This document shows, piece after piece, positions 1-7,500 of a stretch of 32,040 nt of DNA. Position 1 is the stretch's first letter. Each line of letters opens with the position of its first letter. The notes beneath the pieces were generated by a model. The model ran no database searches. It was not told the DNA's origin and saw only the letters and a program-made list of their open reading frames with translations. This stretch comes from a virus. A program made the translations under genes and the position numbers. The stretch is from positions 1 to 32,040 of IMG/VR virus record IMGVR_UViG_3300014914_000024; one strand, given 5' to 3'.

Positions 1-390
1 CAACGCCTCTCTTAACGTTCCATTGTCCATCATATTTATCTTTAAAATATTGTTTGATGCATCGTAGTGTATGTCCGCACCGTAATTATCGCTTTCCTCT
101 CTTAACTCTATTTTCAAATCGTAATTTGCCTCAGTTATTAATTTCAAAAGAGTTGTCTCAGTCCTTGTCCAAGTGCCGAGATATATGTTTCCTGCGAAGT
201 GTCCGTTTTGGAACGGGTTTGTTTCGCTTCCAATGTTTATTCCGCTTGTAGACGGTATTATGTCGGAGTCGATGGTTATATCTGTGATTGTAAGGTTGTT
301 TATGGCGTTTATTATTTCGTTTATCTTGTTTTTCTTTGTTTTATCCCCGTAACGGTCCCACCATTCTTCTACAAGTGCTATACTTGTCAT
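1..390 (-). CDS. Tail fibre-like protein, N-terminal part (runs off the left edge)
   Basis: Open frame of 130 codons from an ATG at 390, with no stop before position 1, so the gene is cut by the window. GGAG lies about 9 nt upstream of the start. The protein contains INIGSETNPFQNGHFAGNIY, the 'G.s.nPF.n..f.Gniy.g' pattern common in phage tail-fibre and receptor-binding proteins. It overlaps the stop of the tail hub gene by one base (TAATG), as expected for the last gene of a tail operon. If the window is circular, it continues in frame into 32040-31468, giving about 320 residues. Fibre identity is an inference from motif and position. Confidence 0.75.
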   Translation of the reverse strand, partial: MTSIALVEEWWDRYGDKTKKNKINEIINAINNLTITDITIDSDIIPSTSGINIGSETNPFQNGHFAGNIYLGTWTRTETTLLKLITEANYDLKIELREESDNYGADIHYDASNNILKINMMDNGTLREAL

Positions 391-1577
391 TATTCATTAC
401 TCCATATTAGTTCTTCTTGTCCCGCGGCGTATCCCCATTTTCTTTGTCCCCATTTACTCCATGTGGAATGTCCCCATATCCATCCTTCACCTACATAGGT
501 TCGATAGATTCGGCATATTACTCTTAGCTTTTTTTGTTCTTCGAACCGGTAATATCTTGATATTGTGGCTTCTAGATCTGCGTCACGCATATTTATGTCA
601 ACTACTTTTTTAGTTAGATCGGCTAGTAGATCTGCGTATTCAACTGTGTATTCTGCGGTTTTTATTTCCGCGTGGTAAGGTGGACATGTGAAAGTGACTT
701 CGAGAACAAGGAACTGAGAGTTAACGTTTTTTTCAGGTATATTCACGGTTATTAGATCTCCGGGTTTAAGATCTGTGAAACCGGTTGTAAGAGTAATATA
801 GGTTCCTTGACGTATGGGATTAGCTAGTTTTCTTAGGATTGCGGCGGCTTTTTCATAAGCCGTATTCGAATCGGTTATACTTGGATCTATTATTGGTTCT
901 TTTTCTTTAACCCCGTATTTGGCTATACTTCCGGGATCTTCAACTTGAACACATATCCCTTCTTTTCCAAACAAAGTAATCCGGTTAACAACTTTTTTCC
1001 CTACGTCTGGAATATCATATTTAAGTAAATTAGAGTTATCGAGAGTTTTACCGGAGTCACGGGATTTCCGGGGGAAGAAGTGTAGATCTAAATCGGTGTC
1101 AACATAGAAATCGTAGTTTACTATTGAAGCTAATTCATGTAGGACCACGAGTAAAGGAACTTGAACCCATTTCCGTGTGATGTATTTGTTTGTTGTTTGA
1201 ACATTGTTTGTCGTTATTTCCGGCGTGTATTTGGGGATCAAACCATCCGTGGTATTTGTTATTATATCTGAGATTTCGCGGTTAGTGTATTCAGCGTAAA
1301 CATTTCTATCTAGAAACCGGGCCGTATAGTCACGGCCTTTTATGATAACGCCGTATTCTTCGGTTGTCTTGTCTTCTAAACGCCCTCTTAAAATATAGTT
1401 TCCTTCCAAATAGATTTTAACATCGTCTCCAAATCCAAACTGATTATATAGGCTATGATTAGGATCCAAAAAACGAACTGAATAGTTTCGAGTATAATAT
1501 GTAATATTACTATTTACTTTTACTTGATCTACGTAGCTACTATAATCAACATCGTTAACTAATATTTGAATACTCAT
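390..1577 (-). CDS. Tail hub / baseplate protein
   Basis: 395 residues, starting with ATG overlapping the upstream stop. The N-terminal part (MSIQILVNDVDYSSYVDQV, then short beta-strand segments) and the middle (KPGDLITVNIPEKNVNSQFL, ending in YTVEY) resemble the gp27/GpD-like hub proteins that cap the distal tail tube. The C-terminal tail is Trp-rich (WIWGHSTWSKWGQRKWGY), unusual for a hub and possibly a fibre-docking segment. It lies downstream of the tape measure and upstream of the fibre, which is the usual hub position. The assignment rests on fold-like pattern and order, not on a catalytic motif. Confidence 0.7.
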   Translation of the reverse strand: MSIQILVNDVDYSSYVDQVKVNSNITYYTRNYSVRFLDPNHSLYNQFGFGDDVKIYLEGNYILRGRLEDKTTEEYGVIIKGRDYTARFLDRNVYAEYTNREISDIITNTTDGLIPKYTPEITTNNVQTTNKYITRKWVQVPLLVVLHELASIVNYDFYVDTDLDLHFFPRKSRDSGKTLDNSNLLKYDIPDVGKKVVNRITLFGKEGICVQVEDPGSIAKYGVKEKEPIIDPSITDSNTAYEKAAAILRKLANPIRQGTYITLTTGFTDLKPGDLITVNIPEKNVNSQFLVLEVTFTCPPYHAEIKTAEYTVEYADLLADLTKKVVDINMRDADLEATISRYYRFEEQKKLRVICRIYRTYVGEGWIWGHSTWSKWGQRKWGYAAGQEELIWSNE

Positions 1578-1756
1578 TTGCCATCAATCCGTATGTCTAT
1601 ATTTATTTTTAATTCCGGTTCTATCGGTTTTTCATCTTCAAGTATTGCGTGACAACAAAATATCGGTGTTCCATCAGGTAAATATGTGACACAATGAACT
1701 ACCGCCGTGGTATCTTTAAATGGACATTCCCTTAACATACATCCAATGAATTTCAT
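1574..1756 (-). CDS. Small Cys-rich tail-operon protein
   Basis: 60 residues with a strong ribosome site (GGAAGGAGTATAAT) before ATG. Cys at about residues 6, 11, 22, 34 and 35, followed by His36, could bind a metal. The C-terminal half is acidic. It sits between two distal tail genes and overlaps the hub start by 4 nt (ATGA), implying translational coupling. I do not recognise a family; a small baseplate or assembly factor is possible from position alone. Confidence 0.7.
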   Translation of the reverse strand: MKFIGCMLRECPFKDTTAVVHCVTYLPDGTPIFCCHAILEDEKPIEPELKINIDIRIDGK

Positions 1757-1757
1757 A

Positions 1758-2150
1758 TTATACTCCTTCCCGAACCTGTAGTGTGATTATTACGGTTAGA
1801 TCTTGGGTTTCCCCGCCGGTTTCTTTTTCACGTATTGATTTAGGTTGAACACTAAAGGATCTAGCACCGGGTTCCCCGCTGATTCCCCATTCAAATGTCC
1901 AAGGATCCCCGCCGGGCCGAAACTGTTCAATAAGATAGTCTACTTTTTCTTCCCGTGTTTTACTTTGATCGGTCACCGGGTTCCATATTAATGTGATTGT
2001 AGTTAACGCTCGGCCGTCATTTTTTATCTCGGTTTTACCGTTTCGATATTTACCTACGAAATTATCGAACTCAATACTTCGAACAATGGATGGTGTGGGT
2101 TCAAGGGTTATTGTCACCGCTCCACGTTTAAATCGTATTGTTTTACCCAT
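1758..2150 (-). CDS. Distal tail protein (unassigned)
   Basis: 130 residues rich in beta-strand-forming segments (ALTTITLIWNPVT, SFSVQPKS, QDLTVIITLQVREG). It is placed directly between tape measure and hub, where Dit-like or baseplate proteins lie in siphoviruses. GGGTAAAA precedes the ATG. No diagnostic motif was seen, so 'distal tail' is positional inference. It follows the tape measure by 2 nt and is spaced 1 nt from the next gene. Confidence 0.7.
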   Translation of the reverse strand: MGKTIRFKRGAVTITLEPTPSIVRSIEFDNFVGKYRNGKTEIKNDGRALTTITLIWNPVTDQSKTREEKVDYLIEQFRPGGDPWTFEWGISGEPGARSFSVQPKSIREKETGGETQDLTVIITLQVREGV

Positions 2151-2152
2151 TT

Positions 2153-3526
2153 TTACCCGATCCTTCTAACATATTGATCAAACATTTCGCTAACGATTTT
2201 TCGAAACAAATCTTCAAGTTCAATTCGCGAAACTTCTTCTTTAACCGTTATCGGGATCTGCGGTTCCATGTTTACAACATTGATATTTGTTCCGCCGCCC
2301 GTTTTCACAACCGGGGTAATCACCGGGGTTGGTTCACGGGGCCTAACAATTTCTTTTGTAACCGTTAACGGAAACTTTGGAGATATTTTTCCCATTCCCG
2401 CCGCGATTCCCGCGGTGAAAGCCGTAGCTAATTCTTCACCCATGTGGACAATGTGTTTAAGTGGGCCGCGTTCTGGAAGTGAACCGCCGAAGAAACCGGC
2501 TAACCAATCGGTGAAGTTTTTCACTTGATCTTGGGCCCAATCTTTAGCTTTTTCAAACCCGCTTACAAACCATTTTATCAGGTTTTCACCGGCTTTTATC
2601 ATCCAATCTTTAAGCCCTGTGAGAAAACTTAAGACTCCTTTTAACGCGTCTTTAGCGTATTCGGCGGCGGCTTTCCAATCTCCGCGGAAAATAGCTTTAA
2701 TCATACCAAGCCCGTCTTTAACTAAACGTAATTGCAGTTTTAACGCGTCTCCGATTGGCCCGGGTAACCTACTTGTAACTTTAGACGTGATTTCTTCGAT
2801 TGTTTTCCAATCCCCGGTCCAAATAGCCTTCATAAGAGTTACGCCTTTACTCCAAGCGGCTTTAACGTTTTCAACAAATTTAGGTATGTTTGTTGAAAGC
2901 CATGAAATAGCGGCTTTAGTTTTGTCTCGGATACCAAGCCAATTATTGGTCCAAGCTACGTAAAGTAAAGCACCGGCCGCAATAACAAGCCCTATAACCG
3001 GAAGCAAAGTGGTCATAGACATTCCTAGAACGGTTATTCCGCCACTTGCGGCTACTCCGCCTACGCCTATCATTGAAAGTAGTGGTCCTAGTGTTGTTAT
3101 TACTCCGATCAGGGGGCCGATTGCGGCGGTTAAAGCTATTGCGGCGGCTATGAATTGCTGTACCGGTGCGGGTAAGGCTTCAAACCAATCTACGGCTTTT
3201 CCAATGATGTTGGCTAAAACTTCAAATGCGGGGCCAAGTTGTTCCCCTAGGATATATGCTACGCGTTCAAATTGGTAACTCATTTCATACATCGAAACCG
3301 ATAAGGTGGGTGACGCTTTGATCATTGAACGCATGGCTACAAGGGACATTCCGGCTATTACTAGGAACTGTGCTTTCCATTGTGTGGCGAATTTTTTGGA
3401 TTGTTCGGTTTGTTTTTTGATGTCTTTGCCAAATTGATCTAACATTTTACGGGCTTTTTGAAGGTTTTTCGTGGCTTCTTCTATTTGTGCTTTTACAATT
3501 ATTTTAAGTTCTTCTACGGTACTCAT
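2153..3526 (-). CDS. Tail tape measure protein
   Basis: 457 residues. The N-terminal coiled coil (about 1-50) is followed by hydrophobic, Ala/Gly-rich segments (about 120-195, e.g. QFIAAAIALTAAIGPLIGVI) and amphipathic Trp-containing repeats (NNWLGIRDKTKAAI, 'aiwtGDWKti', 'ifRGDWKAAaeyakdAL'), all typical of tape measure proteins. It is the longest gene of the tail operon and lies downstream of the G/GT chaperone pair. At roughly 1.5 angstrom per residue, a tail of about 70 nm is predicted; this is an estimate from a known rule, not a measurement. Confidence 0.9.
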   Translation of the reverse strand: MSTVEELKIIVKAQIEEATKNLQKARKMLDQFGKDIKKQTEQSKKFATQWKAQFLVIAGMSLVAMRSMIKASPTLSVSMYEMSYQFERVAYILGEQLGPAFEVLANIIGKAVDWFEALPAPVQQFIAAAIALTAAIGPLIGVITTLGPLLSMIGVGGVAASGGITVLGMSMTTLLPVIGLVIAAGALLYVAWTNNWLGIRDKTKAAISWLSTNIPKFVENVKAAWSKGVTLMKAIWTGDWKTIEEITSKVTSRLPGPIGDALKLQLRLVKDGLGMIKAIFRGDWKAAAEYAKDALKGVLSFLTGLKDWMIKAGENLIKWFVSGFEKAKDWAQDQVKNFTDWLAGFFGGSLPERGPLKHIVHMGEELATAFTAGIAAGMGKISPKFPLTVTKEIVRPREPTPVITPVVKTGGGTNINVVNMEPQIPITVKEEVSRIELEDLFRKIVSEMFDQYVRRIG

Positions 3527-3888
3527 AGTGGCCGCCTTATTTTTTCCTGTATGATATTAAATATTTCTCGGGCTTCATGTTTAGGTAAAGCGGATATTTC
3601 GGCTTCTTCCGGTTTCTGGTTTTCAGTTACCCCGGGAATCTTCAAAATAATCTTACTTGTGAAAATTCCGTTGAAAAGTTGAACGCTGAAAATCCGGGAA
3701 AACGGGTAAGACTCGATTTTTTTATGTAGGCCTAGTTTGCTTGGATTTATTATGAGAACCCGTTTATTTGTGACAATAATGGTATTCGGTGTGAGAAATG
3801 ATCCGCCGGGATAAACCCGGGATTGCCGTGATTTGGCTAAAACTTTTTCCCTGCGGTCAAATAGTTTTTTCAATTTCTTCAATTTCAT
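3523..3888 (-). CDS. PH-like domain protein in the tail operon
   Basis: 121 residues. After a basic N terminus, residues about 30-110 show a bacterial PH-like pattern: LTPNTIIVTNKRVLIINPSK, then YPFSRIFSVQLFNGIFTSKI, and a C-terminal helix KHEAREIFNIIQEKI. Such domains often bind lipids or proteins. It overlaps the resolvase-like gene upstream by 32 nt and the tape measure start by 4 nt (ATGA). No role of PH-like proteins in tails is established to my knowledge; the fold call comes from pattern only. Confidence 0.65.
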   Translation of the reverse strand: MKLKKLKKLFDRREKVLAKSRQSRVYPGGSFLTPNTIIVTNKRVLIINPSKLGLHKKIESYPFSRIFSVQLFNGIFTSKIILKIPGVTENQKPEEAEISALPKHEAREIFNIIQEKIRRPL

Positions 3889-4213
3889 TTGAAAAACCTT
3901 CGATTTTGTTTTCTTCTAACAATAAGTTTTTTGCGAAGGGCTTCTTATAGTTTGAGTTCCAATATGCTAAAATTGGGGTTGCACGGAGTTTTTTACTTAG
4001 ATTTAGTAGTTTTTCTTTTTCGGTTTTCGAAATTTTTCCGTGAACCCGGCATTCAACTATTAAAATCACGTGTTTTTTCAGGTTCCAATCGTATCGGATA
4101 GCTATTAGATCTACGGGTTTACTTCCCGCACATCTGAAAACAAGGAACCCGTCATTTTCAAGTTCCCGTTTAACTTTATATTCGAAGTTTCTTCCTTTTC
4201 GATATTTACTTAT
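3857..4213 (-). CDS. Hjc-like Holliday junction resolvase (no canonical start codon)
   Basis: The open frame runs from 4243 to the stop at 3857. From ATA 4213 it encodes 118 residues with the archaeal Hjc pattern: RKGRNFEYKVKRELENDGF (Glu11), VFRCAGSKPVDLIAI (Arg27, Ser31, Asp35), then ILIVECR (Glu54, Arg56, where Hjc has ExK), and KLRATPILAYW. These correspond to the PD-(D/E)XK nuclease core. No ATG or TTG occurs in frame before the core; the first is a GTG at 4069, which would remove the motifs. ATA at 4213 overlaps the preceding stop (ATAA) 8 nt after GGGGG, so initiation at ATA or a second frameshift is possible. It would resolve branched DNA before packaging. Arg for Lys may weaken catalysis. 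Confidence 0.6.
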   Translation of the reverse strand: MSKYRKGRNFEYKVKRELENDGFLVFRCAGSKPVDLIAIRYDWNLKKHVILIVECRVHGKISKTEKEKLLNLSKKLRATPILAYWNSNYKKPFAKNLLLEENKIEGFSNEIEEIEKTI

Positions 4214-4799
4214 CTTCTTAACCCCCTTAATGCTTGGGCTTTTTCAATTTCCATTTGAAGTTTTGCTTTACGGCGTTCTTTGGCTTCCCATTGAAGTATA
4301 GCTAAAATTGTTTCGTAGACTTTGTTAGGCATGTTTTGAACTTCGTACCATGTCATTCCGAATTCCCGCATTATTAGAATGTCGTTTATCCGCTTTGCGG
4401 TTTCGGGGTTTCTGATCGGGTAGCCGTCAAGGCCACGCCAAACCCCTTTTTTTCTTCCGGGGTAAGATCACTTAGTTCTATGATTTTTTTGTCAAGTATT
4501 TCAAGAACCCATCCGGCTAACACTTTGATTTTCCCGTCTTCGGTTTCTATTCCTTCTATTTCTTGTCTTGTAAGTGGTTTCCCGTTTTTACGTACACATT
4601 TAAGGATTCTTAATATTCGGGCTTCGTTTGGATCTGCGTCTAAAAGTTTTATTTCACCGGTTTTCTGGTTGATTTCTTTTTTAATACACTTATAGTCTAT
4701 GCGGTCCTTTTCTATTTTAGTTAGGCCGCGGATTGTGAAAGTTACGTCTCCGATTGTGATTTTTTCGGTTGGAATTTCGATAAAGGCTTTTCTTTCCAA
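4210..4799 (-). CDS. Tail assembly chaperone gpGT (programmed -1 frameshift product)
   Basis: The T frame (-1 relative to G) is open from the slippery site at 4446-4452 to a TAA at 4210, adding 78 residues (starting GVWRGLDGYPIRNPETAKRI, with MREFGMTWYEVQNMPNKVYE and a basic coiled-coil end). The T part has no good start of its own. As in lambda and many siphoviruses, a fraction of ribosomes should slip on A AAA AAG to make G-T, which loads the tape measure for tube assembly. The join reads LTPEEKK|GVWRG. Position between tube and tape measure is canonical, although a resolvase-like and a PH-like gene intervene before the tape measure. Confidence 0.8.
4386..4799 (-). CDS. Tail assembly chaperone gpG
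   Basis: 137 residues. The best start is TTG at 4799, exactly 5 nt after GGTGA, the spacing used by many genes here; longer starts would run into the tail tube gene. The protein starts MERKAFIEIPTEKITIGDV and is followed by a helical region (PNEARILRILKCVRKNGKPL) and ends TRSETPKPQSG. It is the zero-frame product of the G/GT pair and binds tube and tape-measure proteins during tail assembly in known systems. The family call is by position, size and the frameshift. Confidence 0.75.
   Translation of the reverse strand: MERKAFIEIPTEKITIGDVTFTIRGLTKIEKDRIDYKCIKKEINQKTGEIKLLDADPNEARILRILKCVRKNGKPLTRQEIEGIETEDGKIKVLAGWVLEILDKKIIELSDLTPEEKKGFGVALTATRSETPKPQSG
4446..4452 (-). other. Slippery heptamer A AAA AAG for -1 frameshifting
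   Basis: On the minus strand, codons GAA GAA AAA AAG GGG contain A AAA AAG in the correct zero-frame phase, followed by GGGG. The -1 frame is open for 79 codons downstream, and the zero frame stops 61 nt after the heptamer. The same heptamer drives dnaX frameshifting in E. coli. Confidence 0.8.
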
Positions 4800-4810
4800 G
4801 TTTTTCACCT

Positions 4811-5719
4811 TTAATATGTTGCTATGTTGTCTACTACTATGATTTGACATGTCCTTGGTTTTAACACGAGTTTCTGAAGGTATTCACCGGGTTCTTCAGG
4901 TAGTTCAAAGCCGGGTTCTTCGTAAAGAATATCGGACCAAACAAATTTAATTGTGTCACCGGTTCCCCTTGTAAACAATGCGTTTCCATCTATTGGAGAT
5001 GTTGGGGATTGGTTTTTCCAATTGTCCCAAAACGTGGCGTCTTCCGGGTTTATTTCAATTGCTAGATCGTTTGACCGTCTTCCTTCCGTTAGATAGGTTG
5101 GGCTACTTGAACCGCTGTGATATTTTGGTTTAACATTGTTTGCAAGGCCCCATGAAAACGATTTAACTATTGCCACGGTTGCCGCGTTCAAAGTAAATGT
5201 TAGTTGTTCAAATTTGTAGGGTTGCGTGGTGTCTTGGGTGACTGATGTGGCCGAAGTGTATTTTGCGATACTTGCACAATGGGCTTCAACCGATATTTTC
5301 AGATCATCGTCTTCACTTGCGGTTACGGTGATTTTATCTATTTTAGAACCTATGTAACGCCGCACGAAGTTGGCCCCGGGGATAGCGGCTTCAAATGTGA
5401 ATGTTGGTAGCTGATCGGCTACATCTATTGTATGTGTGTATGGGCCGGATCCTGAATCGGTTACGGATCCTAGGGCCATTACTAGGAATTTTCCGTTTTG
5501 CGGATAGTATTCGAAGCTAAACGGGTAGACGTATTTTCCTAGGCTTTGTAGAAGTGGATCTCTTTCCGCTGAATGGTAGTATTGTTTTACGGGGCGTTTT
5601 TCTTTAAGTGAAACGCCGCCGGGACATATTCCGATCCATTGGTCCGGTGTAGTTTCGGTGTAAGGGGTTGTTTCTTTTCCGTAGCTTATTTGCCATCCGC
5701 CTACAATATAGTCAGTCAT
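4811..5719 (-). CDS. Major tail tube protein
   Basis: 302 residues, beta-rich, with the layout of phage major tail tube proteins: an N-terminal segment (DYIVGGWQISYGKETTPY), a turn-rich core (GPYTHTIDVADQLPTFTFEA, IGSKIDKITVTASEDDDLKI) and a C-terminal strand pair (KLVLKPRTCQIIVVDNIATY). GGAGAGAA lies upstream of the ATG. It is placed after the tail terminator and immediately before the G/GT chaperones, the canonical tube position. It is larger than the lambda tube protein (246), perhaps with an added domain around 215-285. Confidence 0.85.
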   Translation of the reverse strand: MTDYIVGGWQISYGKETTPYTETTPDQWIGICPGGVSLKEKRPVKQYYHSAERDPLLQSLGKYVYPFSFEYYPQNGKFLVMALGSVTDSGSGPYTHTIDVADQLPTFTFEAAIPGANFVRRYIGSKIDKITVTASEDDDLKISVEAHCASIAKYTSATSVTQDTTQPYKFEQLTFTLNAATVAIVKSFSWGLANNVKPKYHSGSSSPTYLTEGRRSNDLAIEINPEDATFWDNWKNQSPTSPIDGNALFTRGTGDTIKFVWSDILYEEPGFELPEEPGEYLQKLVLKPRTCQIIVVDNIATY

Positions 5720-5901
5720 GTTTTAGTTCTCTCCTTTTCTTGTTTTTTAGTTTCTTTTACGATCTCGATTTTTCCTTTTTGAATTAGTTGTTTTATATGC
5801 CAATTATCCGGTACTTCTAATATTTCGCCTTCATGTATGTCTAAATAGGCGTCTCCGTAGTGAAGTATTCCTTCTTTCAATTTTATTTTCAGTTTTTTCA
5901 T
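5716..5901 (-). CDS. Small protein between tail terminator and tube
   Basis: 61 residues from an ATG at 5901, chosen because AGGTGA lies upstream. A longer start at 5937 would overlap the tail terminator gene. The protein has a short beta-like core (GILHYGDAYLDIHEGEILEV) and a Lys/Glu-rich C terminus. It overlaps the tube gene start by 4 nt (ATGA). I do not recognise it; small proteins at this place are often unannotated in siphoviruses. Confidence 0.7.
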   Translation of the reverse strand: MKKLKIKLKEGILHYGDAYLDIHEGEILEVPDNWHIKQLIQKGKIEIVKETKKQEKERTKT

Positions 5902-5912
5902 TTCAAGTTCAC

Positions 5913-6359
5913 CTATGGAGTTGGATATACGAAACACTCGATTTCCACAGTTTTACGGTAAGGTTTTTCCGCTAAAGGTAGCGGATTCATGTGGAAACCT
6001 ACTATTTGAAGATTCCAAATCCCGTAATCATTAATTGAAGAAATCTGGTTTCTAAGTTGGTAAATTACTTGATCGGTAAGTTCATCAAGTTCTTTAGCGG
6101 AATTGCTTAAAATATCGATTCGTAGCCGCTGATTATATTTAAAAAAAGTGGCATTTACACCTAAACGGCTACCGTAACCCGCGGCTTGATAAACAATAAC
6201 ATGAGGATAGTAGATTGTTCCTTTTTCAGGGTAACTTGTCATAACAAACGGGGCTTTATCAGACGGCCGGGGATCCTTGGGATCGGTAAGATTGTTTCTA
6301 AGTAGATCTCTTATGAAAATAACAACATCATGGACAATTGTACTATTTCCAACCGACAT
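5913..6359 (-). CDS. Tail terminator (tail completion) protein
   Basis: 148 residues from ATG 6359 (starting MSVGNSTIVHDVVIFIRDLL). The pattern of an N-terminal helix, 'YPEKGTIYYPHVIVYQAAGY', 'LRIDILSNSAKELDELTDQV' and a final 'KTVEIECFVY' strand matches lambda gpU / SPP1 gp17-like tail terminators. The frame is open further upstream to 6473, but a TATA-like CTTAAATATTTA at 6425-6436 sits inside that extension and GGGTG precedes 6359, so the shorter start is preferred. It is the first gene of the tail operon. Confidence 0.75.
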   Translation of the reverse strand: MSVGNSTIVHDVVIFIRDLLRNNLTDPKDPRPSDKAPFVMTSYPEKGTIYYPHVIVYQAAGYGSRLGVNATFFKYNQRLRIDILSNSAKELDELTDQVIYQLRNQISSINDYGIWNLQIVGFHMNPLPLAEKPYRKTVEIECFVYPTP

Positions 6360-6424
6360 AACAAAACACCCAACCGGGCTTAGACAATCGGCCTTACGTA
6401 GCCGATCAACTAAAAATAGCCGCT

Positions 6425-6436
6425 CTAAATATTTAA
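6425..6436 (-). promoter_or_regulatory. TATA box of the tail operon
   Basis: On the minus strand, CCCTTAAATATTTAG lies about 65-75 bp before the preferred ATG at 6359. It fits the archaeal BRE/TATA consensus and lies about 50 bp downstream of the nearest dispersed element (6486-6537). Confidence 0.5.
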
Positions 6437-6485
6437 GGGATGTGGAAAAAGGTTTTTTTCGGTTAGTTACCACTTTAACCCGAAC

Positions 6486-6537
6486 TTCTTACCAACCCTT
6501 TAACCCGCATGATCATCATCAAAGAGTAGGTAAGAAA
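6486..6537. repeat. Dispersed inverted-repeat element, copy 1
   Basis: Left arm TTCTTACCAAC and right arm GTAGGTAAGAA, with one A-A mismatch in an otherwise 11-bp dyad. Total about 52 bp. It lies between the divergent tail operon (minus) and the 6647 operon (plus). In the family's common orientation (TTCTTACCWACTYTTTG...) this copy reads on the minus strand. Confidence 0.9.
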
Positions 6538-6603
6538 ATTAGCTTTAGGAAAGTTATTATTTGTTTCAATAATTGTTTAATATCTTATCTATATACCATA
6601 AGG

Positions 6604-6619
6604 TTTATATATAATATAA
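6604..6619 (+). promoter_or_regulatory. TATA-box promoter of the 6647-7500 operon
   Basis: GGTTTATATATAATATAAGG is a strong archaeal TATA box about 30-40 bp before the ATG at 6647. The leader AAGTAAGGTGATGAAG carries the ribosome site. Confidence 0.7.
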
Positions 6620-6646
6620 GGTATATATGTAAGTAAGGTGATGAAG

Positions 6647-6931
6647 ATGGAAGGGAAAATAAAAATCATAAGTCTACCGGTGTGGTTTGTAAGAAAAAGC
6701 GGCTTTATGTACTATGCCGCTTTAACACCTACCGGAATCGAAGCTAGAAAAGGAAAAGATAGAGTGATATATAAAGGAAAGATTGAAAAAGAGACGGAAA
6801 AAGCTTTTTTGTTTAGGCCGTTTTTAGGAATACCGCCGCGAGATAAACTATGTCCTGAAGCCTTTTGGATACCTAAATCAATAACAAAGTTTCTAGAAAA
6901 AGAACCCGAGGAGTGGGTTGAAATTGACTAA
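6647..6931 (+). CDS. Small protein of module A (unassigned)
   Basis: 94 residues from ATG 6647, 5 nt after GGTGA; the in-frame GTG 6638 and ATG 6641 overlap the ribosome site itself. The protein has a beta-rich N half (KIKIISLPVWFVRKSGFMYY) resembling small SH3 or AbrB-type folds, then PFLGIPPRDKLCPEAFWIP. First gene of a three-gene plus-strand run just after element copy 1. No family recognised. Confidence 0.75.
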   Translation: MEGKIKIISLPVWFVRKSGFMYYAALTPTGIEARKGKDRVIYKGKIEKETEKAFLFRPFLGIPPRDKLCPEAFWIPKSITKFLEKEPEEWVEID

Positions 6932-7175
6932 TAATGAAAAGAAAGCAAAATATATAGTTAGTCTTTGGCTTGGGGAAATGATTTTATCTAAAAAAGATTG
7001 GGAAAAAATTAGAAAGTTAAGAAAAGAAGGAGTCATCGTTGATGTCTATGATGGTGATGAGTGTGTTTTTGAAATATATGTAAAAACAAAGAAAGACGCG
7101 GAATATGTAAAAAAGATGTTCGAAAATTGGCCGGAACCTGTAGAAATACGAAAAGTAGGTGATGAAGTTGTCTAA
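6924..7175 (+). CDS. Small protein of module A (unassigned)
   Basis: 83 residues. TTG 6924 is preferred because GAGGAGTGG lies about 8 nt upstream and it overlaps the previous stop by 8 nt; TTG 6918 is an alternative. The N half is helical (KKDWEKIRKLRKEGVIVDVY), then acidic DGDECVFEIYVKTKKDAEYV, suggesting a small alpha/beta fold. Unknown function; co-transcribed with its neighbours. Confidence 0.7.
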   Translation: MTNNEKKAKYIVSLWLGEMILSKKDWEKIRKLRKEGVIVDVYDGDECVFEIYVKTKKDAEYVKKMFENWPEPVEIRKVGDEVV

Positions 7176-7500
7176 GATCGGCTTGGGGTTCAAAAGGAAA
7201 CTTGAAAAAGCTATTATGAATTTTGCTTTGGAGCGGCCCCGGTTATATAAGGGTAATAAGGAGTTTTTCGATCAAGTGTTGGCTAGGTACCCGGAGATCG
7301 TGGATCAAATGTTAAAATGGTTTCAGGAACATCCTAAGTCTACTAGTTTTATCATTTATACTTACAATAGGTTGTCACGGTGGACCGAGATAATAATCAG
7401 AATAAAACGTAGTGGGAAAATTGAGATTTTTAAGGCTTACAAGGTTCATGAAAACTATGGGCCGGATCAAATATTTTTCATAGCCCAATCTTTACGTTAA
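7168..7500 (+). CDS. Small protein of module A (unassigned)
   Basis: 110 residues from TTG 7168, 5 nt after GGTGA, overlapping the previous gene by 8 nt. Helical N half (FALERPRLYKGNKEFFDQVL, ...QMLKWFQEHP), then strands (WTEIIIRIKRSGKIEIFKAY). Ends tail-to-tail with the minus-strand gene at 7497, sharing the four bases TTAA so that each strand reads TAA. No family recognised. Confidence 0.7.
   Translation: MSKIGLGFKRKLEKAIMNFALERPRLYKGNKEFFDQVLARYPEIVDQMLKWFQEHPKSTSFIIYTYNRLSRWTEIIIRIKRSGKIEIFKAYKVHENYGPDQIFFIAQSLR

Noticed and set aside
6360-6473. N-terminal extension of the tail terminator gene to a GTG at 6473
   Set aside because: The extension contains a TATA-like box and lacks a ribosome site; the ATG at 6359 gives the usual family length.
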